In this document: piece after piece, positions 45,111 through 54,500 of the stretch
Position numbering within the stretch: position 1 is the stretch's first letter
Layout: the number at the start of each line of letters is the position of its first letter
From: CAYUAI01 sp964442745
GTDB lineage: Bacteria > Pseudomonadota > Gammaproteobacteria > S012-40
DNA length: 64,000 nt
Assembly (NCBI GenBank): GCA_964442745.1
Contig: CAYUAI010000001.1
Coordinates: 62,001 to 126,000 of the forward strand
Direction of reading: 5' to 3'
The notes under the pieces: generated by a model
What the model was told of the DNA's origin: nothing
The model's database searches: none
Seen by the model: only the letters and a program-made list of their open reading frames with translations
Translations under genes and position numbers: made by a program

Positions 45111-45966
45111 TTTAAAACAAGTATTCGTCTTTAGATGCGATAAACAACGCCGATATTGAGCCAATTCAATGCGGGGTGATTGTCATCGATTTTACTTTTT
45201 GAGTGTTATTAGCCTCACCAAAACCTTCCGCCCAAGTCAGTTATTAATCATCAAGGCAACACTTATCGCAAGATATATTCCTTAGCCAATAAATAATCTC
45301 CTGCACGGAGAAGCCTGGCGACAGCAAACGCCCTATCGCACGATATGTAATGAAAAACAATCACTCGCAAAAAAACTTAAATCAATTTTTAACCCAAACG
45401 GTGCAAAACAAGCCCGTCTTGTATAATTTTTAGCACCGATACCAATGCTATCGTATCCCGTTGATAGAAAAATAAATCTCAAATAATCAATCTGGTAGAA
45501 CCATTTAAATCTAAGCTACGGCCGTCAAAAACATAGACTATTTTCATCGGTGAAAGCCGCTGAGTCATGCACCAAGCCATCCTCACCCTCATTTCCAAAC
45601 TTCATACCTGCACTCGTTACTACTATATACTCAAGTAAGTATACCTTTCGCGTAGGTATTAGCATACAATAGCAATGTTTATTCAACGATAGCAGCTCAT
45701 CAGCAACCTTCGATGGAAAAGCAGCGGCGGTATCCAACAACCCCAGCTAACGACTTTTACCACAATCAGCGAAACGGCATCAGTTTGTTTGCGCAGCGAA
45801 CCAAATGGGAGAAATTCAATCACGGTGACAAATATAGTCACTTTTTTTATGTGACAAAATTAACTAACATATACCTTCTTATTGCTTTTTTCACTGACCT
45901 TTATCACTAAACTTGACACCTTCAGCAAATAGACTAAACAAAGTAAAACAACGATATGGAATTTGA

Positions 45967-46422
45967 GTGAAAAAGTCTCGGCATTTCAACAAAAAAATTA
46001 ATCTACTACTCGGAGTCATTTTACTGAGCGCGTTGAGTATTGTTATTCCTGGAATCGCTCATCCCAGCAACACTGTCATTATTAATGCCTCCGTTCCTCA
46101 AACTGAACTCAGTAAAAGTACCCTGCAAGCGATCTTCGGCATGCGTTTGCGAAAATGGCCAAATGGAGCACCTATCAAGGTATTTATCTTAAGCGATGAG
46201 AACCCCTTACACATCCAATTTTGTAAACTCATATTGAATGCTTTTCCACACCAGCTTAAGCGGGCCTGGAATCGTTTGGTTTATTCAGGCACAGGACAAG
46301 CCCCCATTGAAGTGGCTTCAACGGAACAAATGCTAGCGCGCATTGCGACCACTTCGGGTGCCATCGGGTATATTGACAGGAGTTTATTAAATGACCAGGT
46401 TCGGTCTATACAAATCAAATAA
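45967..46422 (+). CDS. PstS-like periplasmic substrate-binding domain protein (short)
   Basis: 151 residues with a signal peptide (about 1-35) and a single PBP-like domain: STLQAIFGMRLRKWPNGAPIKVF, a W...YSGTGQAP turn and the closing TTSGAIGYIDRSLL. These are the motifs of the short phosphate-binding-protein-like family often annotated as phosphate ABC transporter substrate-binding protein. At this size it lacks half of a true PstS, and no ABC transporter genes are nearby, so transport of phosphate is not implied. The start is GTG with a weak ribosome-binding site. The porin gene overlaps its 3' end by 32 bp, so the two are coexpressed. Confidence 0.8.
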   Translation: MKKSRHFNKKINLLLGVILLSALSIVIPGIAHPSNTVIINASVPQTELSKSTLQAIFGMRLRKWPNGAPIKVFILSDENPLHIQFCKLILNAFPHQLKRAWNRLVYSGTGQAPIEVASTEQMLARIATTSGAIGYIDRSLLNDQVRSIQIK

Positions 46423-47620
46423 CAAATCACTCCTGCTTGGATTTATTGCCGTATGTGGAAGCTTTATGGCATCCACCGCCAATTGTTTGGCGATCAACTT
46501 GACCGACACCATTCAAATTCACGGCTTTGCCAGCCAAACGCTGATTCGCACCTCGAAAAATAATTTCTTTGGCGATAGTGACAGCGGCGGTGGTAGCTTA
46601 GACTTTCGAGAAATTGGTCTAAACGGCTCCATGCAAATCACCGCTGACTTACATCTTTTTGGTCAACTCATTTCACGGCGTGCCGGACAAAACGATGATG
46701 GAGATATTCAACTTGACTATGGCGTTATCGACTATAATTTCTACTCTCAAGCAAACTCAAGAGCCTCCCTCCGCCTCGGCCGTATTAAAGTGCCTTACGG
46801 ATTTTATAATGAAACACGCGACGTGCCCGTCACGCGTCCAAGCGTGTTTCTCCCCCAATCAATTTACTTTGAGCGCAGTCGAAACCTGACATTATCCGCA
46901 GACAGTTTGTTATTGGCCAGCGCTTATCGTACTAACGCCGGAGAAATCTCCTTTGAATTTGGCGGCGGCTCCCCCAATGTGGATGATACCAACATCGAAC
47001 ATGCTATATTGGGCAAAGATTTGCCAGGGAAATTGCGCGAAGACATCTCTTATTCCGGCAGAATACAATATCAGCAAAACAATGAACAATATCGTGTCTC
47101 ACTAACTCATTCCCAACTCAATATAAAATATAAACAAGCCGGTCAAGCCAATAAATACGGACCTGGAAAAATCAAATTTACCCCATGGATTGCCTCACTG
47201 CAAATTAACGACGAGTTTTGGAGCATTACCATGGAATACGCTCGACGAAAATTCAACCGAAATGGTTTTAACGATACTGGTCTCGATCGAATTACGACAG
47301 GAGAAAGTTACTATATACAGGGACGCTACCGATTATTGAAAAACCTAGAAGCCATTTTTCGTTACGACGTGTTATACCACGATATCAAAGATCGCAGCGG
47401 CACTAAAAATGCTTTGGATAGTAGCAAACCTCGCCATAGTTTTTTCGCCAAAGACTGGACCCTTGGCTTAAGTTGGAGCATCAATCGATATATCCAACTG
47501 CGCAGTGAAATTCACTTTATCGACGGAACGGGCTGGCTGCCACAAAGCGATAACTCTGACGCCAACGAAACTCAACGCCGCTGGCGATTATTCGCGCTCT
47601 CGGCCACTTACTCTTTTTAA
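46391..47620 (+). CDS. Outer-membrane beta-barrel porin
   Basis: 409 residues: signal peptide (about 1-33), then alternating amphipathic beta-strands with aromatic girdle residues, ending in SATYSF with a C-terminal Phe, the outer-membrane insertion signal. LRLGRIKVPYGFYNETRDVP matches porins of the phosphate-selective OprO/OprP-like or related family, where such a loop precedes the constriction. AGGAG lies eight bases before the ATG, inside the preceding gene. The tight overlap with the PstS-like gene and the following sensor gene suggest a capture-and-sense module. The substrate is unknown. Confidence 0.85.
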   Translation: MTRFGLYKSNNKSLLLGFIAVCGSFMASTANCLAINLTDTIQIHGFASQTLIRTSKNNFFGDSDSGGGSLDFREIGLNGSMQITADLHLFGQLISRRAGQNDDGDIQLDYGVIDYNFYSQANSRASLRLGRIKVPYGFYNETRDVPVTRPSVFLPQSIYFERSRNLTLSADSLLLASAYRTNAGEISFEFGGGSPNVDDTNIEHAILGKDLPGKLREDISYSGRIQYQQNNEQYRVSLTHSQLNIKYKQAGQANKYGPGKIKFTPWIASLQINDEFWSITMEYARRKFNRNGFNDTGLDRITTGESYYIQGRYRLLKNLEAIFRYDVLYHDIKDRSGTKNALDSSKPRHSFFAKDWTLGLSWSINRYIQLRSEIHFIDGTGWLPQSDNSDANETQRRWRLFALSATYSF

Positions 47621-47805
47621 TCCGAACCTGATGGAAATAACACCCATGATAAACATCAGTCATGACAGACTTTCTAGCCCGCTTCAATGTGCTAGGATGG
47701 GTTAATATCGTTTTGATTTCGGTCTGAATTTAAGCGTAGCTAACACTTTGCCTAATTTATTGAAGTGAAAAACTTTAAACGACTAAGCCACCTGCCAAAT
47801 TATTT

Positions 47806-50709
47806 ATGATAGAAAGGAAACTAAAAAAATTATCAATACCCCCATACTTAAGCCTTAAATGGAAAGCCGTTTTAATTCTGGGTTTATTATTACTGTGTAT
47901 TAACGCCGTGTTTCCCATCATTAATTACACCGGCTTAAAATCACAATTCATCGAGCAGCGTAAACAACAACATATACGTTTTAACATTGAAATCACCGAA
48001 CTCATCCAACAGGCTTTTATTAGCTTACAAAAAGTTGGCGGTATATTGCCTTCCCTGGAAGGCATGAATAAAGCACTTAATATTTTTGATGCAGAATCCC
48101 TATTTGAGCACTTTAATGTTCATTGGTACCCATTACAAATCGAACAAAACATTGATACCATTGGTTTTTTTAATGCCCATGGCAAACTGGTTGCTGATTG
48201 GGGACAAACCAATCATTTACAAAACCAACCAGAGCTTGCCCTGCTCGCTAAAAAAGCCATCGATCTAGAGCAACCCTTGCCATTACTCGACTGCCGTGAT
48301 AGCTGTATCCAGTTTGCCGTCGTACCGTTATTAAATGATGGCTTGACTGTCGGTGCCGCGATCATTGGCTCGTCATTAGCCGATGCCATATTAAGCTTCA
48401 AACAGTTTACCGACGTTGATGTCGGTATTTTAGTAAAGACCAATCAAAATAATGCGACGCACCCCATCAATCATAGCGACTTAACCCAAGCCAACTGGCG
48501 CTCTCGCATTACCGCATTAACCGACCTTTCAAAAAATATTCCGTTGATCCGTATCGCCGCGGAACAAACATCATCCATTCACGATACACGTAGAGGCGTC
48601 GTAGTCCAATATGAGCAACGCGCTTTCGAAATCAAAGCCACCCGCTTTGAAAACTTCGCCATTATTGGAGAAGGCTATATTGTCACCATTGCCGATGTCA
48701 CCGATTATTTAGCAGAAATTGATGCGGCAGCGGTGCAAAATATAGGAACAGGCATTATCGGACTACTGTTATCTTCATCAGCGCTGCTATTGATTCTTTG
48801 GCAACCTCTCACACGACTCAAAAATACTGCCTCTAACTTACCATTGCTGGCAGAAAGAGCCTTTAACGACGCACGAATCAACATTAAAAAATCTCACCAT
48901 CGATCTTATTTAAAAGATGAAATTGATTTGATGAGCCAAACCGCCATTGACCTTTCCTACCAATTAGAAGACTTGGAAAATGAAGTCCAAGCGCAAACAA
49001 GTTCGCTGGCAGATAAAGTCCAGGAACTTGCCAGTGAAAGAGACTTCATCAAACATTTATTTGATAATGCGCAAGTCATTATTATTACCCAAGACAAATT
49101 GGGTAATATCTTGCTAATCAATGACTATGGGTCAAAAACCACCGGTTATACCAACGAAGACCTGACGGGTAAAAGTTTTTCAAAAACACTGAGCAATATT
49201 AATAACATTTCCAGCCACAATCGCTTATTAACCGAAGTGGCACTGGGTATTCGCCAGCAAATTCAACTGGAAACCACCGTGACTTGTAAACATGGCGCAA
49301 AGCGTAATGTGGTTTGGTTACATTCCCATTTAAACGCCTCAAGCAATAAAGATCCGGTGATGTTATCCGTTGGACTTGACATTACTGAACGAAAAGAAGC
49401 TGAGCACCGCCTCGCTTGGCTCGCGGACCATGATCCACTCACTGGACTTTTCAATCGGCGCCGTTTACAAGAAGAAATTGAGAGAATCCTAGAGCAAGGT
49501 AAGCGATACAAACACACCGGTGCAATTTTTTTCATTGACCTTGATCAATTTAAATTTATCAACGATACCAGTGGACATCAGGCCGGTGACACGCTGCTCA
49601 TTGAAGTGTCACAGAAATTAAAAAAACTGCTGCGAAGCTCAGATATCCTCGCACGATTGGGCGGCGATGAATTCACCATTGTTATTCCAGAAATTGATCA
49701 AGAAGACACCATCAACGTTGCGCAAAAAATCAATGAAGAATTAGACAATATCGAACTCTCCATTGGAAAAAGAAGACACAAGGTCTCCGCCAGCATTGGC
49801 ATTGCCCTCTTTCCTGAACATGGCCAAGATACCAAGAACCTATTATCGAATGCGGATCTTGCGATGTATCGCGCTAAAGATGCCGGACGCGGTCGATGGC
49901 ACTTATTCACCAACGATGAATTTGATAAAGAACGATTGCATGCACACGTATATTGGAAGCAGCGTATTGAAAATGCACTCGTTGAAAATCGTTTTACATT
50001 ATTGTTTCAGCCTATTTTGGACATCACAACCGATCATATATCACATTATGAAGTCCTTCTCAGAATGCAAGACAGTCAAGGTAATCTATTAGCCCCGGGC
50101 ATGTTCATTGAGGTAGCAGAGCGCACCGGACTCATACGCGCCATCGACCATATGGTTCTGCATCAAGCATTCATTAAAATTGCGGAATTCAATTTATCCT
50201 CAAGCATACATACTTTTTCGGTTAACCTTTCGGCCCATTCGTTTAATGACTCAGAGTTATTGCCTCTAATCAAAAAATTATTAAAACAGACACAGCTACC
50301 ACCCGAGCATATCATTTTTGAAGTCACCGAAACGGCCGCACTTGCCGATCTCACCGGTTCACGCACTTTAATGCATGCCATTAAAAAATTAGGCTGCCAA
50401 TTCGCATTGGATGATTTTGGTGTCGGCTTTTCGTCTTTTAACTATTTAAAAGAACTTCCCTTTGATTACATAAAAATTGACGGTTCTTTTATTCGTCAAA
50501 TTGCGCAAAATTATGATGATCAAATACTCGTTAAAGCCTTATGCGATGTGGCCAAAGGTTTCGGCAAAAAAACCATTGCCGAGTTCGTGGAAACGGAAGA
50601 GACACTGAATATTTTACGAGAATACCAAGTGGATTATGCGCAAGGTTATCATATTGGCACACCCTCTGCTTCTCTAGTAACAAGTGACGAGTTTTCATTA
50701 AATTATTAG
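47806..50709 (+). CDS. CACHE-like sensor, PAS, GGDEF and EAL protein (c-di-GMP turnover)
   Basis: 967 residues. Membrane helices at about 20-40 and 312-332 bound a periplasmic sensor (about 45-305), CACHE-like, with two cysteines in DCRDSC (163, 167). Then come a coiled coil (370-412), a PAS domain (about 413-530), a GGDEF domain with intact GGDEF (619-623) and an RxxD inhibitory site (RSSD, 610-613), and an EAL domain. The EAL domain keeps EVLLR (749), NLS (807), FEVTE, LDDFG (868-871), IKID and AEFVE, so both catalytic halves look intact. It may make and degrade c-di-GMP in response to a periplasmic ligand. The gene is 185 bp after the porin gene and 54 bp before the acyltransferase gene. 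The ligand is inferred to be what the periplasmic protein/porin pair handles. Confidence 0.92.
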   Translation: MIERKLKKLSIPPYLSLKWKAVLILGLLLLCINAVFPIINYTGLKSQFIEQRKQQHIRFNIEITELIQQAFISLQKVGGILPSLEGMNKALNIFDAESLFEHFNVHWYPLQIEQNIDTIGFFNAHGKLVADWGQTNHLQNQPELALLAKKAIDLEQPLPLLDCRDSCIQFAVVPLLNDGLTVGAAIIGSSLADAILSFKQFTDVDVGILVKTNQNNATHPINHSDLTQANWRSRITALTDLSKNIPLIRIAAEQTSSIHDTRRGVVVQYEQRAFEIKATRFENFAIIGEGYIVTIADVTDYLAEIDAAAVQNIGTGIIGLLLSSSALLLILWQPLTRLKNTASNLPLLAERAFNDARINIKKSHHRSYLKDEIDLMSQTAIDLSYQLEDLENEVQAQTSSLADKVQELASERDFIKHLFDNAQVIIITQDKLGNILLINDYGSKTTGYTNEDLTGKSFSKTLSNINNISSHNRLLTEVALGIRQQIQLETTVTCKHGAKRNVVWLHSHLNASSNKDPVMLSVGLDITERKEAEHRLAWLADHDPLTGLFNRRRLQEEIERILEQGKRYKHTGAIFFIDLDQFKFINDTSGHQAGDTLLIEVSQKLKKLLRSSDILARLGGDEFTIVIPEIDQEDTINVAQKINEELDNIELSIGKRRHKVSASIGIALFPEHGQDTKNLLSNADLAMYRAKDAGRGRWHLFTNDEFDKERLHAHVYWKQRIENALVENRFTLLFQPILDITTDHISHYEVLLRMQDSQGNLLAPGMFIEVAERTGLIRAIDHMVLHQAFIKIAEFNLSSSIHTFSVNLSAHSFNDSELLPLIKKLLKQTQLPPEHIIFEVTETAALADLTGSRTLMHAIKKLGCQFALDDFGVGFSSFNYLKELPFDYIKIDGSFIRQIAQNYDDQILVKALCDVAKGFGKKTIAEFVETEETLNILREYQVDYAQGYHIGTPSASLVTSDEFSLNY

Positions 50710-50763
50710 AGACACATCGCAACCATACCTAACAACGGTTGTGAACAACGCAAAGGGTTAGAG

Positions 50764-51486
50764 ATGAACACTGCAATGATAAATAGAATTCAAATGAAAC
50801 ACAGCAATTTGTCGTTACAAGCACTGGACAAACGAATCACGACATTACCACTTAAGCGTAATTTAAGCTCAATCCCAACATCCTATTTCCCCGGTAAAAA
50901 ACAATACCGCATTAGCTCAGTGCATAACCAAAAAGATCGTGACGATGTTTATCGTTTAGTGCATGATGCTTACGTTGAGCAAGGCTATGCGGAACCACAA
51001 AAAGAAGGCAAACTCGTTTATTTTGAAAACTTAGATAATTTAAAAGAAACGACCATTTTAATTGCACACGACGGTGACAAACCCATTGGCACCGTCTCTG
51101 TCACCTTAGATAATAAACACAGCGTACCCATGGATGGAGCATTCATACAAGAATATGAGGCTATTCGTCAAGAAAATCGAAAAATTGCTATCGTGTGGCG
51201 TCTTGTGGTTCACAAAGAATATCGATCAAGCCATAAACTCGTTATCGAGTTAATAAAAAATGCAATCATTGTGGCTTCTTATGCCGGTGCCACCACCAAT
51301 GTGTCAGTACTTAACCAAATTCATGAAAGCTTCTATCAAAAAATTTTTGGTATGCGAGTCATTGCCCGCAGCAATCAACTTATCAGCCTGAGTAATTTGC
51401 CTGCCGCCTTAATGCGATGTGACAAAGAAACCTTCCCTAAAAAATGGCTCGATCACACCCAACCTTCCTGTCGTTTTGTATCTTAA
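50764..51486 (+). CDS. FeeM-like N-acyl amino acid synthase / GNAT-fold acyltransferase
   Basis: 240 residues, no signal peptide. The core VYRLVHDAYVEQGYA, then TTILIAHDGDKPIGTVSVTLD, VPMDGAFIQEYEAIRQENRKIAIVWRLVV and NQIHESFYQKIFGMRVI follows the pattern of the FeeM/N-acyl amino acid synthase family (arm motif, PMD-F-E-x-L turn, final H-x-x-FY-x-x-x-FG). These enzymes join fatty acyl groups from acyl carrier protein to amino acids and share the fold of autoinducer synthases. An ordinary GNAT acetyltransferase remains possible. It is 54 bp after the GGDEF-EAL gene on the same strand and likely in the same operon. The acyl donor and acceptor are unknown. Confidence 0.65.
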   Translation: MNTAMINRIQMKHSNLSLQALDKRITTLPLKRNLSSIPTSYFPGKKQYRISSVHNQKDRDDVYRLVHDAYVEQGYAEPQKEGKLVYFENLDNLKETTILIAHDGDKPIGTVSVTLDNKHSVPMDGAFIQEYEAIRQENRKIAIVWRLVVHKEYRSSHKLVIELIKNAIIVASYAGATTNVSVLNQIHESFYQKIFGMRVIARSNQLISLSNLPAALMRCDKETFPKKWLDHTQPSCRFVS

Positions 51487-51567
51487 TCAAGAGATCATTT
51501 CCCCCTTGGCAGATAGCTCGAACACAGATACATGGATGTACTTTCGATTTAACAAGTAAAAAATAAT

Positions 51568-54500
51568 CTATACAGACCGGCCTGAATTATTTTTTAATAC
51601 TTGCCCCCACTGATCTCTCAATCGCTTGATAGAAACAGGAAATGACGTTTTTAATTCTTGCGCAAAAAAAGATACCCGCATTTCTTCAATCATCCATCGA
51701 AATTTTTCAAATTCAGGATCGCTAACCTTTTGTAAGGCTTGTTTATCGAAATGTGATTTACAATACTCCCATAACGGTAACAATTGTAATCTCTGATTTT
51801 GATCACGCTCGGGCAGGCTTGAAAATTTCTCAATCCGTTTATTGATGGCACGCAAATAGACAGGCAACCGGCGCAACCAAATTTTATCGGTCTCTGCCAC
51901 AAAACCATCATAGATCAAATACTTCAATTGATCATTGATATCTTGCCATGTATCGCTGGTTACCCTAGATTTGTTTTTCTTCATTTGCTGCATCAGCTGA
52001 TGATATTCCGCCAACACCCGACCAATAAGCGTACAAAACGTATTCGCTTCGTCAATTAATAACGCTTGTCCGGCGGCCAGTTTTTTTTCAAATTCATCTT
52101 GCTGTCGGATATCCGTGCTTTTAAGTTGAAATACCTGGTCAAAAACTGCACTAACCAAGTCTTCTTTCAATGAAGAGCAAGCGCCAATGACACTGTATTG
52201 CAAACACAATTGATCGATATTAAGTAAGTTTCTCAGCAAATATTTGGTTTGTTTAGCGATGGATAACATCAATAAACGCCGCACCCCTTTTTGATGGGTA
52301 ACACATGCTTCAGCCTTGTTATCTATTACCGTCAACGACACCGAATTTTGACAGTCCAATAATACCGGATAGGCTTTGATTCGTATCTCTTGATGCACCA
52401 AATCAATATGCTCAGGTATATGACCAAAATCCCACGCTAAAATATTCTCACGCTGCCACGACGTTTTTGGTAATGCTTGAAACACGGCTTGTGTCCGATT
52501 GCCTAATTCTGTCCGTAACTTATCTAAATCTCGACCCATCGCCAATATTTTATTTTTTTCGTCGACAATTTCATAACGCATAAACAAATAATCCGGCATA
52601 TTTTCGAAATTCCAACTATCGATGGGAATATCGACTCCTTTGGTTTTTTTAATATATTGGGGAAGCCATTCAAGCAATGAATCATTTATTGAATCGAATT
52701 GCTGAACACACTGTTTGGCAAATGACGGAATGGGGACAAGATGCTTACGTAACAGCTTAGGCAACGACTTCAATAGCAAATTAATTTTTTCTTCGATCAA
52801 GCCAGGCACTAAACCATCAAAATGACGATGTGTCACTTGATTCAACATAGCAAGCGGAATTTTAGTCGTCACCCCATCAGTGTTTTGACTGGGTTCAAAG
52901 TGATAGGTGAGAGGAAATACAGTTTGTTCAATGGTAAAATGATCAGGAAATCGTTCGTTAAGATGAGCGTCGGATGATGTTTTGATTAAGCTTGCTTTAT
53001 CGATAAATAAATAATTCGCGTTCTCTTTTTCTTTATCTTTTCTCCATTTTTCAAAACGTGCTCCCGAATAAATCGCTTCAGGTAATCGTTCATCAAAAAA
53101 CTGGTAGATAGTCTCATCATCAACTAAAATATCTTGGCGTCGCACCTTGGCTTCCAAGTTTTTTATTTCTTGTATCATCGATTTATTGTGCTGCATAAAT
53201 GCCGCTCGCGTAAAAAAATGGCCCTCGACTAATGCCTGCTGAATAAAGATTTTTCGCGCCACTTGAGGATCAATGGGACCATAGTTAACTTTGCGCTTAA
53301 CAACCAATGTCAGTCCATATAGCGAAACTCGTTCATAGGCAGCCACTTGCGCGGGCCGTTTTTCCCAATGTACCTCATCATAACTACGTTTTACCAGGTG
53401 TGAAGCCAGCGGCTCAACCCACATCGGCTCAATTTTAGCCACGGTGCGCGCATATACCCGAGTGGTCTCCATAATTTCCGCCGCGACCAACCATTTAGGG
53501 GAGGTTTTAAATAATGCTGACCCTGGCGAAATATTAAATTTCAGCCCACGCGCTCCCAGGTAAGTTTGGTCATCACTCTTAACACCAATCTGTGCTAATA
53601 AACCCGATAACAAAGCACAGTGTATCGAATGATAATCTCCAACTTGCTCGCTCAAGTGTATGCCGGCGGCGGTGCAATGCGCTTTTAATTGTTTATAAAC
53701 ATCCCACCATTCTTTAATACGAATATAAGACAAATACTCAGACTTACACAGCTTTCTAAATTTGTTTTGCGTTAAATGCTTGGATTGCTCTTGCAAATAT
53801 CCCCACAAATTAACCAACGTCATAAAGTCAGAATGCTCACCGATAAATCGCCGATGTTTTTCATCCGCTTTTTTTTGTGCATTCAAAGGTCTTTCTCTTG
53901 GATCCTGGAGGCTCAAAATTGAGGTAATAATGAGTATTTCATGTAAACAATTTTCTTTCATTGCTGTTATAATCATGCGGCCCAGTTTAGGATCAACTGG
54001 AATTTTTGCCAGTTGTTTGCCCACTGGGGTCAGACGATTGCTATCATCGACGGCACCTAACTCATGTAACAGCTTATAACCATCTTTTATCGACCGTTTA
54101 TCCGGTCGCTCAATAAACGGAAATTGCTCAATATCGCCCAAGCCAAGATAAAGCATTTGTAATATGACCGCCGCCAAATTGGTACGCAGAATTTCCGGCT
54201 CGGTATAGGGTATCCTCGCCTGATAATCTTCCTCAGAATATAAGCGTATACAAACCCCGGCACTCACTCGTCCACATCGACCCGCCCGCTGATTAGCCGA
54301 GGCTTGCGATATTCTTTCGATCGGCAAACGTTGTATTTTAGTCCGATAGCTATATCGACTGATACGGGCAAACCCAGGATCAATCACATAACGAATGCCT
54401 GGCACCGTTAATGACGTTTCAGCCACATTGGTGGCTAACACAATACGTCGTCCTCGGTGATTCTCAAATATCCGCTGCTGCTCTTTAGCACTCAATCGCG

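Larger units (their letters stand above)
44477..45966. other. 1.49-kb gene-free region
   Basis: No convincing gene. The 71-codon minus-strand frame (45525-45740) and the 65-codon plus-strand frame (45713-45910) lack a good ribosome-binding site and resemble nothing known. The region holds a palindrome (44514-44535), repeat R2 copy 2 (44932-45110), two direct copies of a short tatcgca(a/c)gatat motif near 45260 and 45340, a small tatact/agtata palindrome near 45628-45645, and a TTGACA box (45913-45918) that could belong to a weak promoter for the 45967 gene. The rest is AT-rich and unassigned. A decayed gene or small RNA cannot be excluded. Confidence 0.6.

Noticed and set aside
45525..45740. 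71-codon minus-strand frame in the gene-free region
   Set aside because: No start signal, no family resemblance, and surrounded by unrelated stop-rich DNA; it could only be a relic.
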